Shown here piece by piece: positions 35,701-48,559 of a stretch of 64,000 nt of DNA (position 1 is its first letter; each line of letters begins with the position of its first letter). The stretch lies in the NCBI GenBank assembly GCA_030141605.1, contig JAQGDQ010000116.1:310001-374000 (forward strand). The letters run 5' to 3'. Source of the stretch: Tubiluchus corallicola (Eukaryota; Priapulida; Priapulimorpha; Priapulimorphida; Tubiluchidae). A model generated the notes under the pieces. That model was not told the origin of the DNA. It worked only from the letters and a program-made list of their open reading frames with translations, and did not search any database. The position numbers and the translations under genes are program-made.

Positions 35701-38700
35701 AATGTGTTTTTGGTGAGCTAGTGGTGTGCACTGAGATGGTGATGCAGTGATATGTTTTACTAGTTCGCGCAAACATTTTAAATTAGTAGGATTTTTTTAC
35801 AATTACATAAATCTTTCAAACAGGCAGACACAATGTTAAGTAATATAACTTTGTGTGGAAAGTATTTTGGAATATTCTTTGAAATTCCCTTTTCCTTTTT
35901 AACAGTTTAAAGTTTGAAAAGTATGCACTTCACTAACTTCTTTCTAGTTAGTGCAAATATCGTAAGTTGTTAAGAATTTTCTTTTTTAGTTCACATAGAA
36001 AGAGTAATGCTAAGTAATGCAATTTCGTATTGAATGTTATTTGGCCTTTTGATATGCTAAAATTTAAGAATTTGATTTTCTGCTTTTCCTAAGAAGTAAC
36101 TGATTTTCGTTTTGACTATATTTCATAATCGATAATCAGTGTAACATTTTTTCAGGAAGAAATACCGCCAGCACAAGCAGAATCGTTAGACAAAGTCAGT
36201 CAAGGTTGGTCTGTTTTTTATTAATGCAAAACATACAGTATTCCACTTGCCTATGTGGTGTTGCCTGATTGGTATTGAATTGCCATATTGAAATAACTAG
36301 TGGCAAGGTTTGAGACAGCTTAGAGCCGCTGCTATTGAAGTCCCTACAAGCAGCCATTATTGTTGTTGAAATGAGAGTAACAGAATTCTCAAGTTTAGAA
36401 ATATCTCTTTTCAATTTTTCACCTACTTCATAAGCATAAATAGAAAACCATGCAATATGCCAAGCGATTTTTAAAGGCAGGTGATAAGCAGCGATATACA
36501 CCAATATTGCATTCAAAGTCAACACGATAACCCTACACAAGTAATACTAATACTGGTTGACAACAGTTGTTTTGCTCTGATATCTCTGATTTAATATTTT
36601 TAGTCATTGATTCTTGTTTAATTATCCAGAAGGTGAAGAAGAGGAGGAAGATGCTTTGCCAAAGCCTGACTACAAGCCTCCACCCACCATACTGACAGAA
36701 GAAAATGGAACTGGGTGCAACAAAAAAGTGTACTTTGTATGCAATAAGCGTAAGTAATATTACTAAATATTTATATACCACTAAAAATTGGATGCATTGA
36801 TATTGATAGCACAAATACTATTCATGCATCTACAGTAATTGTTGTATTGTAAATCTAGTTTGGCACATTGAATTGCACTTGATTACTTCTACACCTGATT
36901 TTATGTGACCGAAAGATCAAGATAGATTCGAGTCTGAACTGATGTATACTTTTAAGAATCAGAGCTGTACCAAAACCTTCTACATCTGGAACACAAGAAG
37001 TTAAAAGTACCCTGCATTTTGTAACCACTATAGTCTTTAATTGTTTTTCAAATATTAAAGTTTCCAAAACGAGCACTTAAAAATGATTTGTTTAGCCTTA
37101 GTGGTTAATATTTCACTGTTTTTGTCAATAACTCTTATTCAAAGCTAACATTACACACACTTTAACATTATGGTTTACAAGACGAATACCAACATTTAAT
37201 GCGTACACCAAATTAGTACTCTTATAAACATTTTTGTGATGTGACTGTATTGATTTGCTGAAGTTTAGACAGTGAAGTCAATTCAACCTGCACAACAGTG
37301 GTATAGCAAGTGCTTGTGGTGTTAGAAAAACTTCTGGTGCCCGATTGTTTCGTGGGTTAAGCCACAAATTACTGGCTTTTTTGCATTCCTGAGCCCGACT
37401 TTCCTTTTTCTAGGTGACGGGTTAAAGATAAACGATTTTTTCTAAGAATCACCCTGAGTTTGATTTGTAGTACTGCACCAGAGTAACTCTTTTCTACGCA
37501 TTAGTTGTACATAACACGACAGTCCTTAAACATTCAGGTCCGGCATTAAAACACACCTAAACTTATGAAAGATACATCTCACTAGAGGCTTTCACTATAA
37601 TACAATTGGCATTTAGAGAAACACCACTGTTTCTGCCAAAATTATCAATCTGCTAAGGCACACGACACCCTAGACAAGCCATTAAGTAACATTAGTCTTT
37701 TTTCAGGGGTAGTAATTAAGTCAGCTACGATAATCTATGACTAGGCAATTTTGTTGTAGTTTGAAAACTTTTGTTAGTTGTTTTGTTAATATCGGATCTG
37801 TAATTAATAAGTAACAGTCATTGAACTCTAGAAGAATTTTGCGCCCACTCATTCTTGCACCCAGGGCCGATTGCCCCCTGTCGCCCCCACCCTGCTATGC
37901 CTCTGCTGCACAATGCACATAGTATATACACATATATGTATGTTTTAGCGGGCGAGGACTGGGTACGATTGCCTGTAGTTACACCTTCTCAAATATCAGT
38001 TGCTAGACAAATCAAAAAGCTCTTTACTGGCAACCTGGATACTCCGGTAAGCGACTACATTTTTTTCACTTTTGTTGTATGTAATGGTTTTAGCTTCATT
38101 TTTTTGTAGCTTACTTGTTTACTCCAATTCAAATTTGTAATTTCATTTTTGTTTTTTTCATGTTTTAATTAAAACATTTGTTAGTTGTGGTGAGTGAATA
38201 ATTGCACTAGTAGAGTTCAGAATTAGTATGTCTAGTGCATTCTTTTGTATTTTGCTATTAACATGTTTGTTTTTCATGTGGTGGTTAAAAAGGTTAAAAT
38301 ATGTTAGGATGTGATACATCTCCTGAGGTGAAGTAATGCAATGGAAAATAAAGTGGTTAGTGGCATTTCATGTGTTTGAAAAAGAGAACATGTTTATTGA
38401 GAAAGTTACTGAGATGCAACATCGCTGCAGTACTCACACTCATTTTATTGACAGCCTTGAGGATTATCTACTAAACATGTAATATCAGGCCCTGACTGAT
38501 GCTCGTGTTGTTGACAACAATCAGTTCAGTGTGTAAATGTTGTCACAAACCATTAAGGTAGTCTGTTTTTTAGGTTCACTCCTATCCTCCTTTTCCGGGA
38601 GTTGAGGCCAATTACCTTCGAGCTCAAATAGCTCGGATTACAGCTAGCACATTGATTTCTCCACTGGGGTATTATATATTTGATGAAGAAGAAGATGAAG

Positions 38701-41700
38701 TAGAAGATCCTGAAGGTTAGGAAATCATATTTACTTCATTTAATGCATTAATTTTTTGCATTGTGTACATTTTATTAAGAAAGTTAACTGGCATTAGTAA
38801 ATGAGACATTTTACCCTCTAAACTCATGTAAGGCTGCTTTTCAAAGTTAATGTCTATGTGGGTTTGTTTGAATAGAAAAATCTAAAGCTTCACCATTCAA
38901 CACGAGAAGTGCTTTACAATTTGCTTTTGTCATATGTCAGTATTAATTTCATTCTTAATATTTTATTTTACATGCAGCTCTTATGAAACGAAAGTCCCGC
39001 CCGCTTGGTAAGATTTTCAGTATAAAAAATGTAGTCTCAGTGCTATTTTGTATATAAAATTCTATATGGCTAACCTGTTTGAAATCTCCTACTCATAATT
39101 TATGCTTGAAACTCTGAATTTTGTAGCCGCTAGATTATGCACTGTGTGTCGCATATTATACAGACATACATTTTAAAGCAACTCACAAAATATTTCTAAT
39201 ATTTATGGCAATTCCATAACCTCTTAGGACAATGGTAACAGTTGAATGGTTTCTGCATGCATTACCATTTACTTTTAATGACCAAGGTCAAGTAATGCCA
39301 TATCTTATCAGTGAATGGGTGGGTGACAGCAGAAAAAAATACTTCTGGGTGATTTGCTCGTCTTTTACCACATTGAGGGCAGATGTAATTATATCCAAAC
39401 CACTAATGTGTATCAGTCTGTGTGTTGAAAATAAATGCTGTAGTTTACTAATCCTTTTATATGCCTCTAAAATGCTTTAAGTGTAAAAAATGCACAAACT
39501 TGCTGAAAACCTAGTGAAGCCCCACTCCTCTTTTCCGAGTTTCCACAATGCGAGTGCCTATTTTGAATTTTTCTGAATTCCCACTTAAATGCAATAATTG
39601 TTGCAACTTTTTTGTGTCTGCTTCAGTTCTCAATGTTAATTTTCAGCTCTGTTAGCAATGTCTGTATCTTTATAATATACATAATTATAACTTTGTGTTT
39701 CGTAACTTTTGTTGCAAGTTTAATGAAATAGCTATTAATATAAGTCAAATTATTTATATCACATAGTTTTGCTGTTTTTGGGTAAATATCAGAAAAGAGA
39801 TTGCAAGTTTATTCGCACATTGTACTGGAATGTCTAATCGTCACATTATATTACTTGCTTATTAGTTATTATCTTTTTTATAATAATCGTATTACAAGTA
39901 TAATGTAAATTATGACAAGCAAGAATGTTTTGGTGCTTAGGTTTAAAGTCCCAAAACTCTATATTTTGCCTTCTTTGGCCGCCATCTTTAGTGACATGTT
40001 TGCGCATAAGTACTGTAATAGGAGTGATTATAGATACTGGATATCTGAACATTCTTGCTTAGTAGATTCTTATTTTGAATTTGCCATCAATGTTAATACA
40101 TTTTCCACATGATGAGAATAGCTATTTGGCTAGGAATTTACTTTTGACAAGCTAGACTATATAGCAGTCAGTTGTTGTATTACATGAATGTTGTTCTGTT
40201 ATATTTCAGCACGTGAAACTTTCATTGAGAATGTTGAGTATGAGCCTCTGTCTCCCAAGGAATTAATTGATCCAAATTTAGGCAACTGGGTACATCATGT
40301 TCAATACATTCTACCACAGGTGAATAACTGCAGTTGATCTAGCTTTTCATTTCATATACAGTGATACCTCAAGGTACGAAATTAATTCGTTCCGGAGGGG
40401 CTTTCGTATCTTAGAATTTTCTTATTTTGTGACAAGATTTACATGTAAATGGCGTAATTCGTTCCAGCCCCAGTTGTATAAAGTATAAATATTCTACCCG
40501 TTCGTTAATATATGTTCGTTAATGACAACATAATCATTTACATAAATGTTAAAAAACAATTAGAAAATGATAAAATGAATACATAAACTTAACACTATGA
40601 TTTTTTTAATTTATTTGTTCTTCTTTGTGCATTTTGTTTTTCTACTTTTTTCTGATTTTCTTCACTGCTTTTTGCTTGTTTTGGTTCACTTTGACCTTCG
40701 CCTTCGCTGGTTGCTGGTCGTTCAGTGAAAAATCTGTCCAATGATGTTTGCCTTTGCTGACTTTTTAGAATGTTTCTGAAATGGCTCAATCAAATGTCAT
40801 TAAATTGAGCCAAGACACGATCTGTGTGAACCTTTTTTGGGGTGTTTGTTTTCAATAAAGTCTGCCACTTTGTAATAGGACGACAGAATTTCGGCTGTTC
40901 ATGTGATCGCCTCCTCTTCTAACTCCTCCTCGCTGCAGAACTGCTCCTGAATCACAGTGTGTAGCATCGCCTCCAACTCCTTCGACTCATCGGTTGTTAA
41001 CTCATCTTGGTGTGCGTCGGTGAGTTCGTCGATGTCGTCCTCGTTAAGATCGAGTCCCATGGCCTTCTTGAGCGAGACAATTTCCTCCACTTCAGGCTGA
41101 GGTTGAGGTACGGCTTTGGCTTTGCAATCTCGAGGGGCGATGCGTCAGACCACACCTTCTTCCAGGTTGCATTGAGGATGTGCCTTGTGACTTCTTGCCA
41201 AGCCAAGTCTATGAGTTTCAGGCATATCATGGTCAAAGTGTTGTTTTCAAAATTCACACAGGGTGAGCTGAGTGTTTTCCGTGATATCGAAACATCTTTT
41301 GAAGAGATGCTTTGTGTAGAGTTTCTTGAAATTAGAAATGACCTGCTGGTCCATGGGCTACATAAATGTTAAAAAACAATTAGAAAATGATAAAATGAAT
41401 ACATAAACTTAACACTATGATTTTTTTAATTTATTTGTTCTTCTTTGTGCATTTTGTTTTTCTACTTTTTTCTAATTTTCTTCACTGCTTTTTGCTTGTT
41501 TTGGTTCACTTTGACCTTCGCCTTCGCTGGTTGCTGGTCGTTTAGTGAAAAATCTGTCCAATGATGTTTGCCTTTGCTGACTTTTTAGAATGTTTCTGAA
41601 ATGGCTCAATCAAATGTCATTAAATTGAGCCAAGACACGATCTGTGTGAACCTTTTTTGGGGTGTTTGTTTTCAATAAAGTCTGCCACTTTGTAATAGGA

Positions 41701-44700
41701 CGACAGAATTTCGGTTGTTCATGTGATCGCCTTCTCTTCTAACTCCTCCTCGCTGCAGAACTGCTCCTGAATCACAGTGTGTAGCATCGCCTCCAACTCC
41801 TTCGACTCATCGGTTGTTAACTCATCTTGGTGTGCGTCGGTGAGTTCGTCGATGTCGTCCTCGTTAAGATCGAGTCCCATGGCCTTCTTGAGCGAGAAAA
41901 TTTCCTCCACTTCAGGCTGAGGTTGAGGTACGGCTTTGGCTTTGCAATCTCGAGGGGCGATGCGTAAGACCACAGCTTCTTCCAGGTTGCATTGAGGATG
42001 CGCCTTGTGACTTCTTGCCAAGCCAAGTCTATGAGTTTCAGGCATATCATGGTCAAAGTGTTGTTTTCAAAATTCACAGAGGGTGAGCTGAGTGTTTTCC
42101 GTGATATCGAAACATCTTTTGAAGAGATGCTTTGTGTAGAGTTTCTTGAAATTAGAAATGACCTGCTGGTCCATGGGCTGGAGGAGAGGGGTGGTGTTGG
42201 GAGGAAGGTATAGGAAGGAGAACTCTTCGAGGATATTATTCTCGAGACCAGGGGGGTGCGCGGGGGCGTTATCGAAGATCAGCAGACATTTCATTGGGAG
42301 CTTGTTCTCCTCTAAATATTTCTTTACAGCTGGACCAAAGGTGAAGTTCACCCACTCAACAAAAAATTGTCTCGTAACCCACGCCTTCGTGTTCGCCCTC
42401 CACATGACTTGAAGTGGTTCTTTCAAAATTTTATGTGTCTTGAAGGCTCAAGGCTCCGAGTGGTATACCAGCAGGGCCTTGACTTTACAATCCTTGATTT
42501 TACTGGCATTGGCTCATAGGGCAAGGCTAAGGTGGTCCTTCAAAGGCTTATGCCCTGGCAGTCTCTTCTCCTCGGCAGTTATGTACGTCCGACGAGGCAT
42601 CTTCTTCCAGAAGAGACCTGTTTCATTGCAGTTGAAGACTTGCTGTGGGATGTAACCTTTGTCAAGGACTAATTCTTCGAATTTCTTGACGAACTCTTCA
42701 GCTGCTTTGGCGTCCGAACTGGCAGCTTCCTCATGACGCACCACTGAATGGATTCCAGTCCGTCGCTTAAGCTTATCAAACCACCCGTGGGATGCTTTGA
42801 ACTCTGGGGGTGCCCGCTGCTCAGAAGTGCCCTCTCCTCCGTCCTCCTTCACGAGTTCACTGAAAATGGTGCTCGCCTTTTGGCAAATGATCATTTCGGA
42901 CACAGTATCTCTGGCGAGTTGCTTCTCCTTTATCCACAGGAGAAGTCTCTCCATCTCGTCGTTTAGATGAGTCCTTTTACAGGAAAGGGCCGTCACGCCC
43001 TTCGAAGGCTTTGCGGCTTTAATGGCGTCCTTTTGTTTTCAGTATTGTTGCGATCGTCGAAGGATTTTGCTCATACTTCCTTGCAATAGCACTTAAACGC
43101 ATGCCGCTTTCATATTTAGCTATAATTTCAAGCTTTGTTTCCATTGACATCATCCTTTTCTTCTTGTCACTACCACTGGCACTTGCTTTATTTGGACTCA
43201 TGTTATTGAATGCGAATTAACACAAATTCACTCCAGATACACAGCACAAAAACACAAGACAATGGACAAGACAATTGAATTGTCTGGGAGGACCACTGTC
43301 GGGCGGCACTTTGATTTTCATTTTCGTATCTTGAATATTTTTTCGTTAAATGAGACGGAAATTTCTTCGAAGCCCGATTCGTATTATGAATTTTTCGTAT
43401 AATAGGGTTTTCGTAAGTGGAGGTTCCACGGTATATATATATATATATATACCGTGCATACATACACACATACATACATATATACTATACATACATATTA
43501 TTATATATATATATATATATATATGAATTATGATTGTATATGAATAGCTTCAGAATTTGAAGGCAGTGCTGACATGTTTTATGTTTGTTAATATTTTTCT
43601 TTTAAACAATAAAAGAATTCTTTAAAATATAATTGTTTTGATAGTTGACTTCAAAGGCGTTTTCGAATAGTCAGCGTATTTTTATATATTGCCAGTGTGG
43701 TTAAACATACATTCTATTTTACACAGCCTCCAAGTTGATTGCTTTCCTCAGCTCATTTTTTGTTTAGTAGGTTTACTAGTTCAAAAACTGAACAAGTCTT
43801 TCTAAAGAAAAAATAAAATTTTTTTGAGATTTATGAGCATTTTAACTTCTTCTTTTACGATTATGGAACTGCACTCTCTTTTTGTGTAATACGTACAGGG
43901 TCGCTGTATATGGTACAATCCTCAACAGAAAGACGAAGACGAATTTGAGGAAGAGGAATTTGATGAAGATGCAGAATTTCCTGATGAAGCCATTCCCGAA
44001 GTTGGACCTCCTCTTCTTACACCGCTTTCAGAGGATGCAGGTACACCAAAAAAAATTTTGACATCACATTTGAATACGATTTCATCTAAGCTTTTCTATA
44101 TTAAAAGAAACTGAAAATTTTATCTTTCTGCCTTTTTTAGTATCATGTAATGGTGTTCTACATTTAAGAGAATTAGGCCAACATATTTAATGTAAGAATT
44201 GTATGACTATTGTGCTTGTGGCTATCTTCAAAGCTGTTAGTTACTCAAAAATTTTCATTAATTTTTTCGTTAAAATTTTCGTTAATTCAAGTTAATTTTC
44301 ATTGATGTATTGTATATTTATTTAATGCATCATATTAAAATTAGGTTGATTAGTTAATAATATTTTTGTAGAATTTCATGGGATGATGCCATGGCGGGCT
44401 TCCCTTGCATCTGAGACATTTCCAGAATTTGGTATTGCAGTTCTAAGATCAAATTTATGGCCAGGAGCATGTACAGTTTCAAATGGCAAGTACGTATTTC
44501 GATTGGTAATTTTCTTTTTTGTCTTACTTTCAGGCATATAAATTTGAATAAATAATATTGTTTTATAACAAGTGCTTGAATCATAAATATTGCTTTCTAT
44601 GTTAATAATATTTTCTTCAAAAATTTTAACAAAATATTTGTGTCACAGGGCTTGGGCTTCTTGGAGGTAAGAGAAGAGCAGATTTTAGAAATGGTTTAAC

Positions 44701-46215
44701 AACCTTTTTCTCGCTACTTAGGCAATTATGTATAATTGCCTATACTGTTGAAAAGGCTGATGGGTCTTTGACTAAGTGTGTTCATGTTTAGCAGACAGTG
44801 GTTTGTCAAGTTTTGCGTGAAATGCATGAAACCAAGTCTTTCTAGACTTGGCAGTTTTGCTTTTGAGAAGTAGTAAACTTTATACTTTTCGGATGATAGT
44901 AAGAAGTAATAATGTTTGCACTTTTGAGGTGATAGCAATGTAGTCTATATATCAAATAGAGAAAGTGCATGGAACAAATCAAAGAAATCAAATCATGCTT
45001 TATTAGGCTTTTGGGTTACACTGAACCTTCAACATAGCACCTCAGTCAACAGCCAACTAACACACAACAATATTGTGGGTCCAGTCAGGCCCCGAAACCT
45101 AATGTTACTTGGAAACTTTTGAGTTTCCAAAGTGCTAATGACCACTTCCTTTACACAGTGATTTCCTTGAGGCAGTAATATAATAACTTACTTGATAATA
45201 TGGTTTAATATGATAATAACGTTACTTGATAACACGAACATGAAACTTTCTGTAATTAATGACGAAACAGTGCTAACGTGTAAAATTTAATAATGTCAGT
45301 ATTATGAGATAACGCTAATCTTGGTATGTTTTTCTCATTAGTGCCAAATCAGTTATTAAAAAAACGTGGCTTTTCGATATTCCTATTCTGGTCGCTTCTC
45401 TCACCTAATGATAACAAAAAATCCAATTCATTCTTCGTTGTAAGAGGCTGAACAAACAATATGTAGTTTTCATCTATATTTTTAAACATTTGTTCTTTCT
45501 TATATGAATTAGAAGATAATTTCATACATGATCTATTTCATATATTTTGTACTTTAGCCTGTAATGTCTTTTTCAGAATGTTTGAAAATATTTACATTGG
45601 GACAGGACAAAAGTACGGCCCTGAAAATTATAGTCCTCCCGCTATGCCATCCCTACAACAAGAGTATCCATTAGGAATAGAGGTTTGTCATGTTTAATTT
45701 TAAATGTTGATGCGTGTTTGCACCCTATGTTAGAAATTCGTTCTGTGCATATTTTTTGATATTGCCTTATGTGATCTAAACTCACAGATGTAAGGTGGTG
45801 TGGATTTAGTGAGAAACTATTCAAGCACACTATTCTATTACCCCACTTTCTAGTTTCTAGGATTAACCTAGTTCCTAGGCTGGTCAGATACATATGCTCA
45901 TCGAGGACCATTTTTTCTTGTGTGTGATAGTCAACTTTAATTTTAGCTCGTTTTTGTGAAAACGTTCTATTTTTTTGATCAATGCAAACTTTTTTACAAT
46001 TATTATTGTATGGATGCTTTATTCCATTTAGCCTGTTGTAGTCACTATGTAGTGTTTTTGCTGAAGACACGATTGTGCTTTAACGATATATGGTACATTT
46101 CTAGGTCACTGAAATTGACGATCCTACAGTAGAAGAGGAAGCTGCACTAAAAGCTGCTCAATTAGAAGCAGAAGAAGAGGAAGAAGAAGAAGAAGAGGAG
46201 GAAGAAGATGTGTAA
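32796..46215 (+). CDS. RSPH4A: radial spoke head protein 4/6
   Basis: Component of the radial spoke head of motile 9+2 cilia, which relays signals from the central pair to dynein arms. Fourteen exons: 32796-32860, 33381-33570, 33823-34004, 34347-34437, 36156-36204, 36630-36749, 37949-38046, 38574-38715, 38978-39007 (30 bp), 40210-40319, 43899-44040, 44372-44489, 45577-45682 and 46105-46215. All phases match, giving 517 residues. Family blocks: [153 protein letters not shown]; then an acidic glutamate tail, as in RSPH4A and RSPH6A. It probably predates their split. The exon 4 donor (AAG|GTTCTC) is weak; the others are standard. AATAAA lies at 46250-46255. Confidence 0.95.
34629..34750. repeat. 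degenerate ~60-bp tandem duplication in RSPH intron 4
   Basis: TGATCAAAATGCAATGTCTG, CAAGACATC and TTACACAACAT in the first unit recur as GGCCAAAATCCAGTGTCTCT, AAGACTTC and TGTACAACAT in the second. A third CCAAAAGCGAGT starts and then decays. Confidence 0.6.
34830..35400. repeat. two tandem ~260-bp repeat units in RSPH intron 4
   Basis: CTCGACACTT at 34846 recurs at 35105, a period of 259. Shared blocks are GAAGTAAGTGTC, AGTAACTC(A/G)CAGCAA, GAGTTACTTGGC, GCCATTAGG, TTAGAACAGT and CCAGTAAGGGACGTCGAAAA (decayed in unit 2). A third related copy lies at 53845-53945 before MARK exon 2. It is non-coding; class unknown. Confidence 0.65.
35690..36060 (-). repeat. partial copies of the 694-bp repeat in RSPH intron 4
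   Basis: 35695-35915 aligns with the 9095-9290 part of copy A: GTTTTTGG, CGCAAACATTTTAAA, TTACATAAATCTTTC and AATGTTAAGTAATATA match in order. A second, shorter match (AGAGTAATGCTAAGTAATGC, about 35995-36060) follows, suggesting a local duplication or two fragments. Confidence 0.55.
37296..37905. mobile_element. hAT-type MITE, 610 bp, perfect 8-bp target duplication
   Basis: CTGCACAA occurs immediately before (37288-37295) and immediately after (37906-37913) the element. The left end reads CAGTGGTATAGCAAGTGCTT; the right end reverse-complemented reads CAGAGGCATAGCAGGGTGGG. These are short inverted repeats of the CAGTGGCGTAGC type typical of hAT elements. The inside is non-coding with C-rich tracts near the right end. 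It sits in intron 6 of the radial-spoke gene; its right end is about 35 bp before the exon 7 acceptor. Confidence 0.85.
40359..43431 (-). mobile_element. Tigger1-like (pogo superfamily) transposon in RSPH intron 10
   Basis: The left end CAGTGATACCTCAAGGTACG and the reverse complement of the right end CCGTGGAACCTCCACTTACG are terminal inverted repeats, each flanked by TA. The minus strand carries a transposase in broken frames: CENP-B-like N-terminus (about 43201-43019, [20 protein letters not shown]); HTH_Tnp_Tc5-like part and [20 protein letters not shown] (42996-42514); catalytic region [47 protein letters not shown] (42426-42067); and a repeated C-terminal part. The first catalytic Asp of NxDETG is Asn here; the Asp in DNAPAH and PMDQ are present. 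Frameshifts near 43020 and 42450 also disable it. Closest in kind to TIGD1-type elements. Confidence 0.88.
40541..42180. repeat. 820-bp tandem duplication inside the Tigger1-like element
   Basis: 40541-41360 and 41361-42180 are the same 820 bases with about ten single-base differences, so roughly 99% identical. The unit covers the transposase C-terminus ([27 protein letters not shown] acid stretch) and 3' non-coding part. Because the rest of the element is more decayed than the two units are from each other, the duplication is younger than the insertion's loss of function or arose by recent unequal exchange. Confidence 0.95.
43432..43525. repeat. (TA)n and (CATA)n microsatellite
   Basis: TA run directly at the right end of the Tigger1-like element, then ACATACATA units and a second TA run. 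The insertion site was probably TA-rich. Confidence 0.9.
44988..45125 (-). repeat. probable LINE 3' end in RSPH intron 12
   Basis: On the minus strand, GGCCTGACTGGACCCACAAT continues to CCTAATAAAGCATGATTTGA and TTTCTTTGATTTG, a polyadenylation-like word followed by a simple ATTTG-rich tail. This is typical of LINE 3' ends; there is no coding part. Confidence 0.35.
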
Positions 46216-46249
46216 TTTATTTGTAATTTATATAAGCTGTGATGATATA

Positions 46250-46255
46250 AATAAA
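46250..46255 (+). terminator. AATAAA polyadenylation signal of RSPH4A/6A
   Basis: AATAAA 35 bp after the stop codon, the first such signal downstream. Confidence 0.65.
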
Positions 46256-46279
46256 TTTATAGTAACAAAATATCACAGT

Positions 46280-48100
46280 TTTGGCTTTATGATACATTTA
46301 TGAGATTTTTCTGTTTAGTAGACTGCAATTTTGTTCCTGCTACTATGCTACTGGATGGTGTTGGAAATTTCAGACTGTTAGAAATTTTGTCACAACTAGG
46401 CTTTAATGCCACAAACTGTAAGCTTGTATTTTTATTGGGTTCTAGTCCTTGAAATGGCAAATCTTTGCTTGAAACACCTTCAAGAAACATAAATCAAGAA
46501 ACGTAACTTTAATTCTTGTTCATAACTGTTGACTGCTGCTTATGCTGTAGTTTCTACACACAGGGCCAGCCTTAGTCCAACTTGACCAATTTCTCCCAAC
46601 CTTGATCTATTTTCATTTTGGCTCTTTCTGTCATATCAGTACATTGTAAAGAGTGATCGCTGTCAGTTTTTTTTGTTATCAGTTATTAGCAAGTTATTGC
46701 CATCAGCTGTAAGCTACTGCGACTATTACTTGAGCATTCTAAAAGACAATTTCTAAATTTACGTAGTAAAGCACATCATTTATACTCCATAGACATCATT
46801 ATTTTTACTGCTTTGCTTGAAATAATATGCATGACCTGTGTTGTGAGATGAGCACAAGTCCTAAAAGCAATGCACTCAATACACATGACAAAAAATGAAT
46901 TATTTCTGTTGTGCTACACATTTGTTTTAATGAAAAGCTGACTCTACTTATTTTAACATTGTGCATAACTTATTTTGCAACATGATTAAATAGTAAGGTC
47001 ATGAATTTCAAGGTCTGCTTCACCTGTATTTATTAAGTGCATGGCATGTTGGATCCTTATTTAAATAAGACTATTTAGAATCTGCAATGCACTTTTTTAA
47101 ACACAGATTTTAAGCCTATAAGTGTCTACTGCAGACTTTAGCTGCGAACTTTGGTTCTGCCAAAATTATTTCCGGTAGGTCTCCTAAGGCACCTCTGTGG
47201 CCTGTTTGCTAAGTGCCGTAGAGAGCATTGTGCATAAGGGCAACCTGGGCAAGACATACTAAGCATGCCTAACGTCAAAATAAGATTATATAGAGGCTAA
47301 ATGTGCAAATCTAAAATAACAGATAAAGGCAATCAATTGGATTTGGCTAATGCAAAAAAAGTTGTAATAATGCACAGAATACTGAAAATAGCGTTGAGCA
47401 CAACATTACCGAAATATTAATCTGGTACAATTAGCCCATGTGTGAACAGACCTTTAGGTATTATTGCACTCTTGGGGTTCGAGCTGTGTGGACGTAATTT
47501 GTGTCTCCTGATTTAAATTCATTGAACTCTTTGATGATATAAATTATATATATTGTGTTCCAGCATATAACATTGCAAAGAGATAAAAATAAGCCTGCCA
47601 GGCCACCACTTCTTAGATACTGAACAGCCACTTAAAACTCCAGTTTTCCTCATACTTCTTATCTGTGAAAAATTGTACTTTAACATTGTTATTCTGTTAA
47701 CTTAACCTCATTTTTATAACAACATCAACAGGCACTGCCACCAGCAAGTATGTCCCTATACATTCTATTTTTAACATGCATTTATATCCTCACTTGATCA
47801 CTGCAGTGTTTTTCAGTTGTGTTGCCACTGGCCTTGCTCTGAGCACTCTGTAAGAGCAAGGTATGTATGCTTAATCTGTTAGATAGCAAAAGATGATGGC
47901 ACACAGTATGGCATAAGTTTCAGTCCCAAGAAATGTGTTTCATTGTTATTAGCAGAAATGACATTCAAGAAGATGGGCAAGTCAGGTTATCTGGATTCGA
48001 AATAAAAAAAGGCATCGAAAGAGAAATACATGTATCCAGGAATGTTGCTTAGAGAAACTGAAAATAAAAACGGCTAGAAAGAAAAAATTCCAGATTCGAG
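46280..48100. other. intergenic, traces of hAT-like ends
   Basis: No gene. CAGGGCCAGCCTTAG at about 46562 looks like a hAT-type terminal sequence, and AAGGGCAACCTGGGCAAG at about 47237 resembles another, but no partner end or target duplication was found. Confidence 0.3.
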
Positions 48101-48559
48101 AAGAGCTGGCTGATCATGTGGAAGAACCAGGTGGAAAGCAGTGATTATGCCTTAGATTATGTTTAATCGTGTTGGGAGGAACTTTTACAAAAAATAAGAT
48201 ATTATGATATAGTTTACATGATTCCTTGCAAGATGGATTTGGAAAACTAATGGTCACTGTGGAGCTACAGTACGTGGTCAGGTTGGTTTTTTGTCTTTTT
48301 AGGAAAGACAGGCCATCCAGAATCACTAAATGAATGGTGGGAGATTGATCAAGAGAGTAATTTCATTTGTAGAATGATTCCATATTGGTCTGAAGGACGG
48401 GACCTTTCTAGTACACAAATTTAATTTATCAGTGTATGAGAACATTCTAGCATTGGGTAATTTATAGCATGATGGAATGGACAGAGTAGCTGATATAAAG
48501 CTCTCTGAAAAAGACTGGGATAATTTGATTAAACAAAAGGTTTGCAATTTTGACAAAAT

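Noticed and set aside
41007-42655. Plus-strand open frames across the Tigger1-like element
   Set aside because: They are antisense to the transposase, and those in the two duplicated units are copies of one another.
43203-43475. 90-codon minus-strand frame with Tyr-Ile repeats
   Set aside because: Runs through the (TA)n microsatellite and the Tigger end.
45642-46070. 142-codon minus-strand open frame in RSPH intron 13
   Set aside because: It overlaps exon 13 antisense and shows no domain, repeat or splice context; most likely a chance frame.
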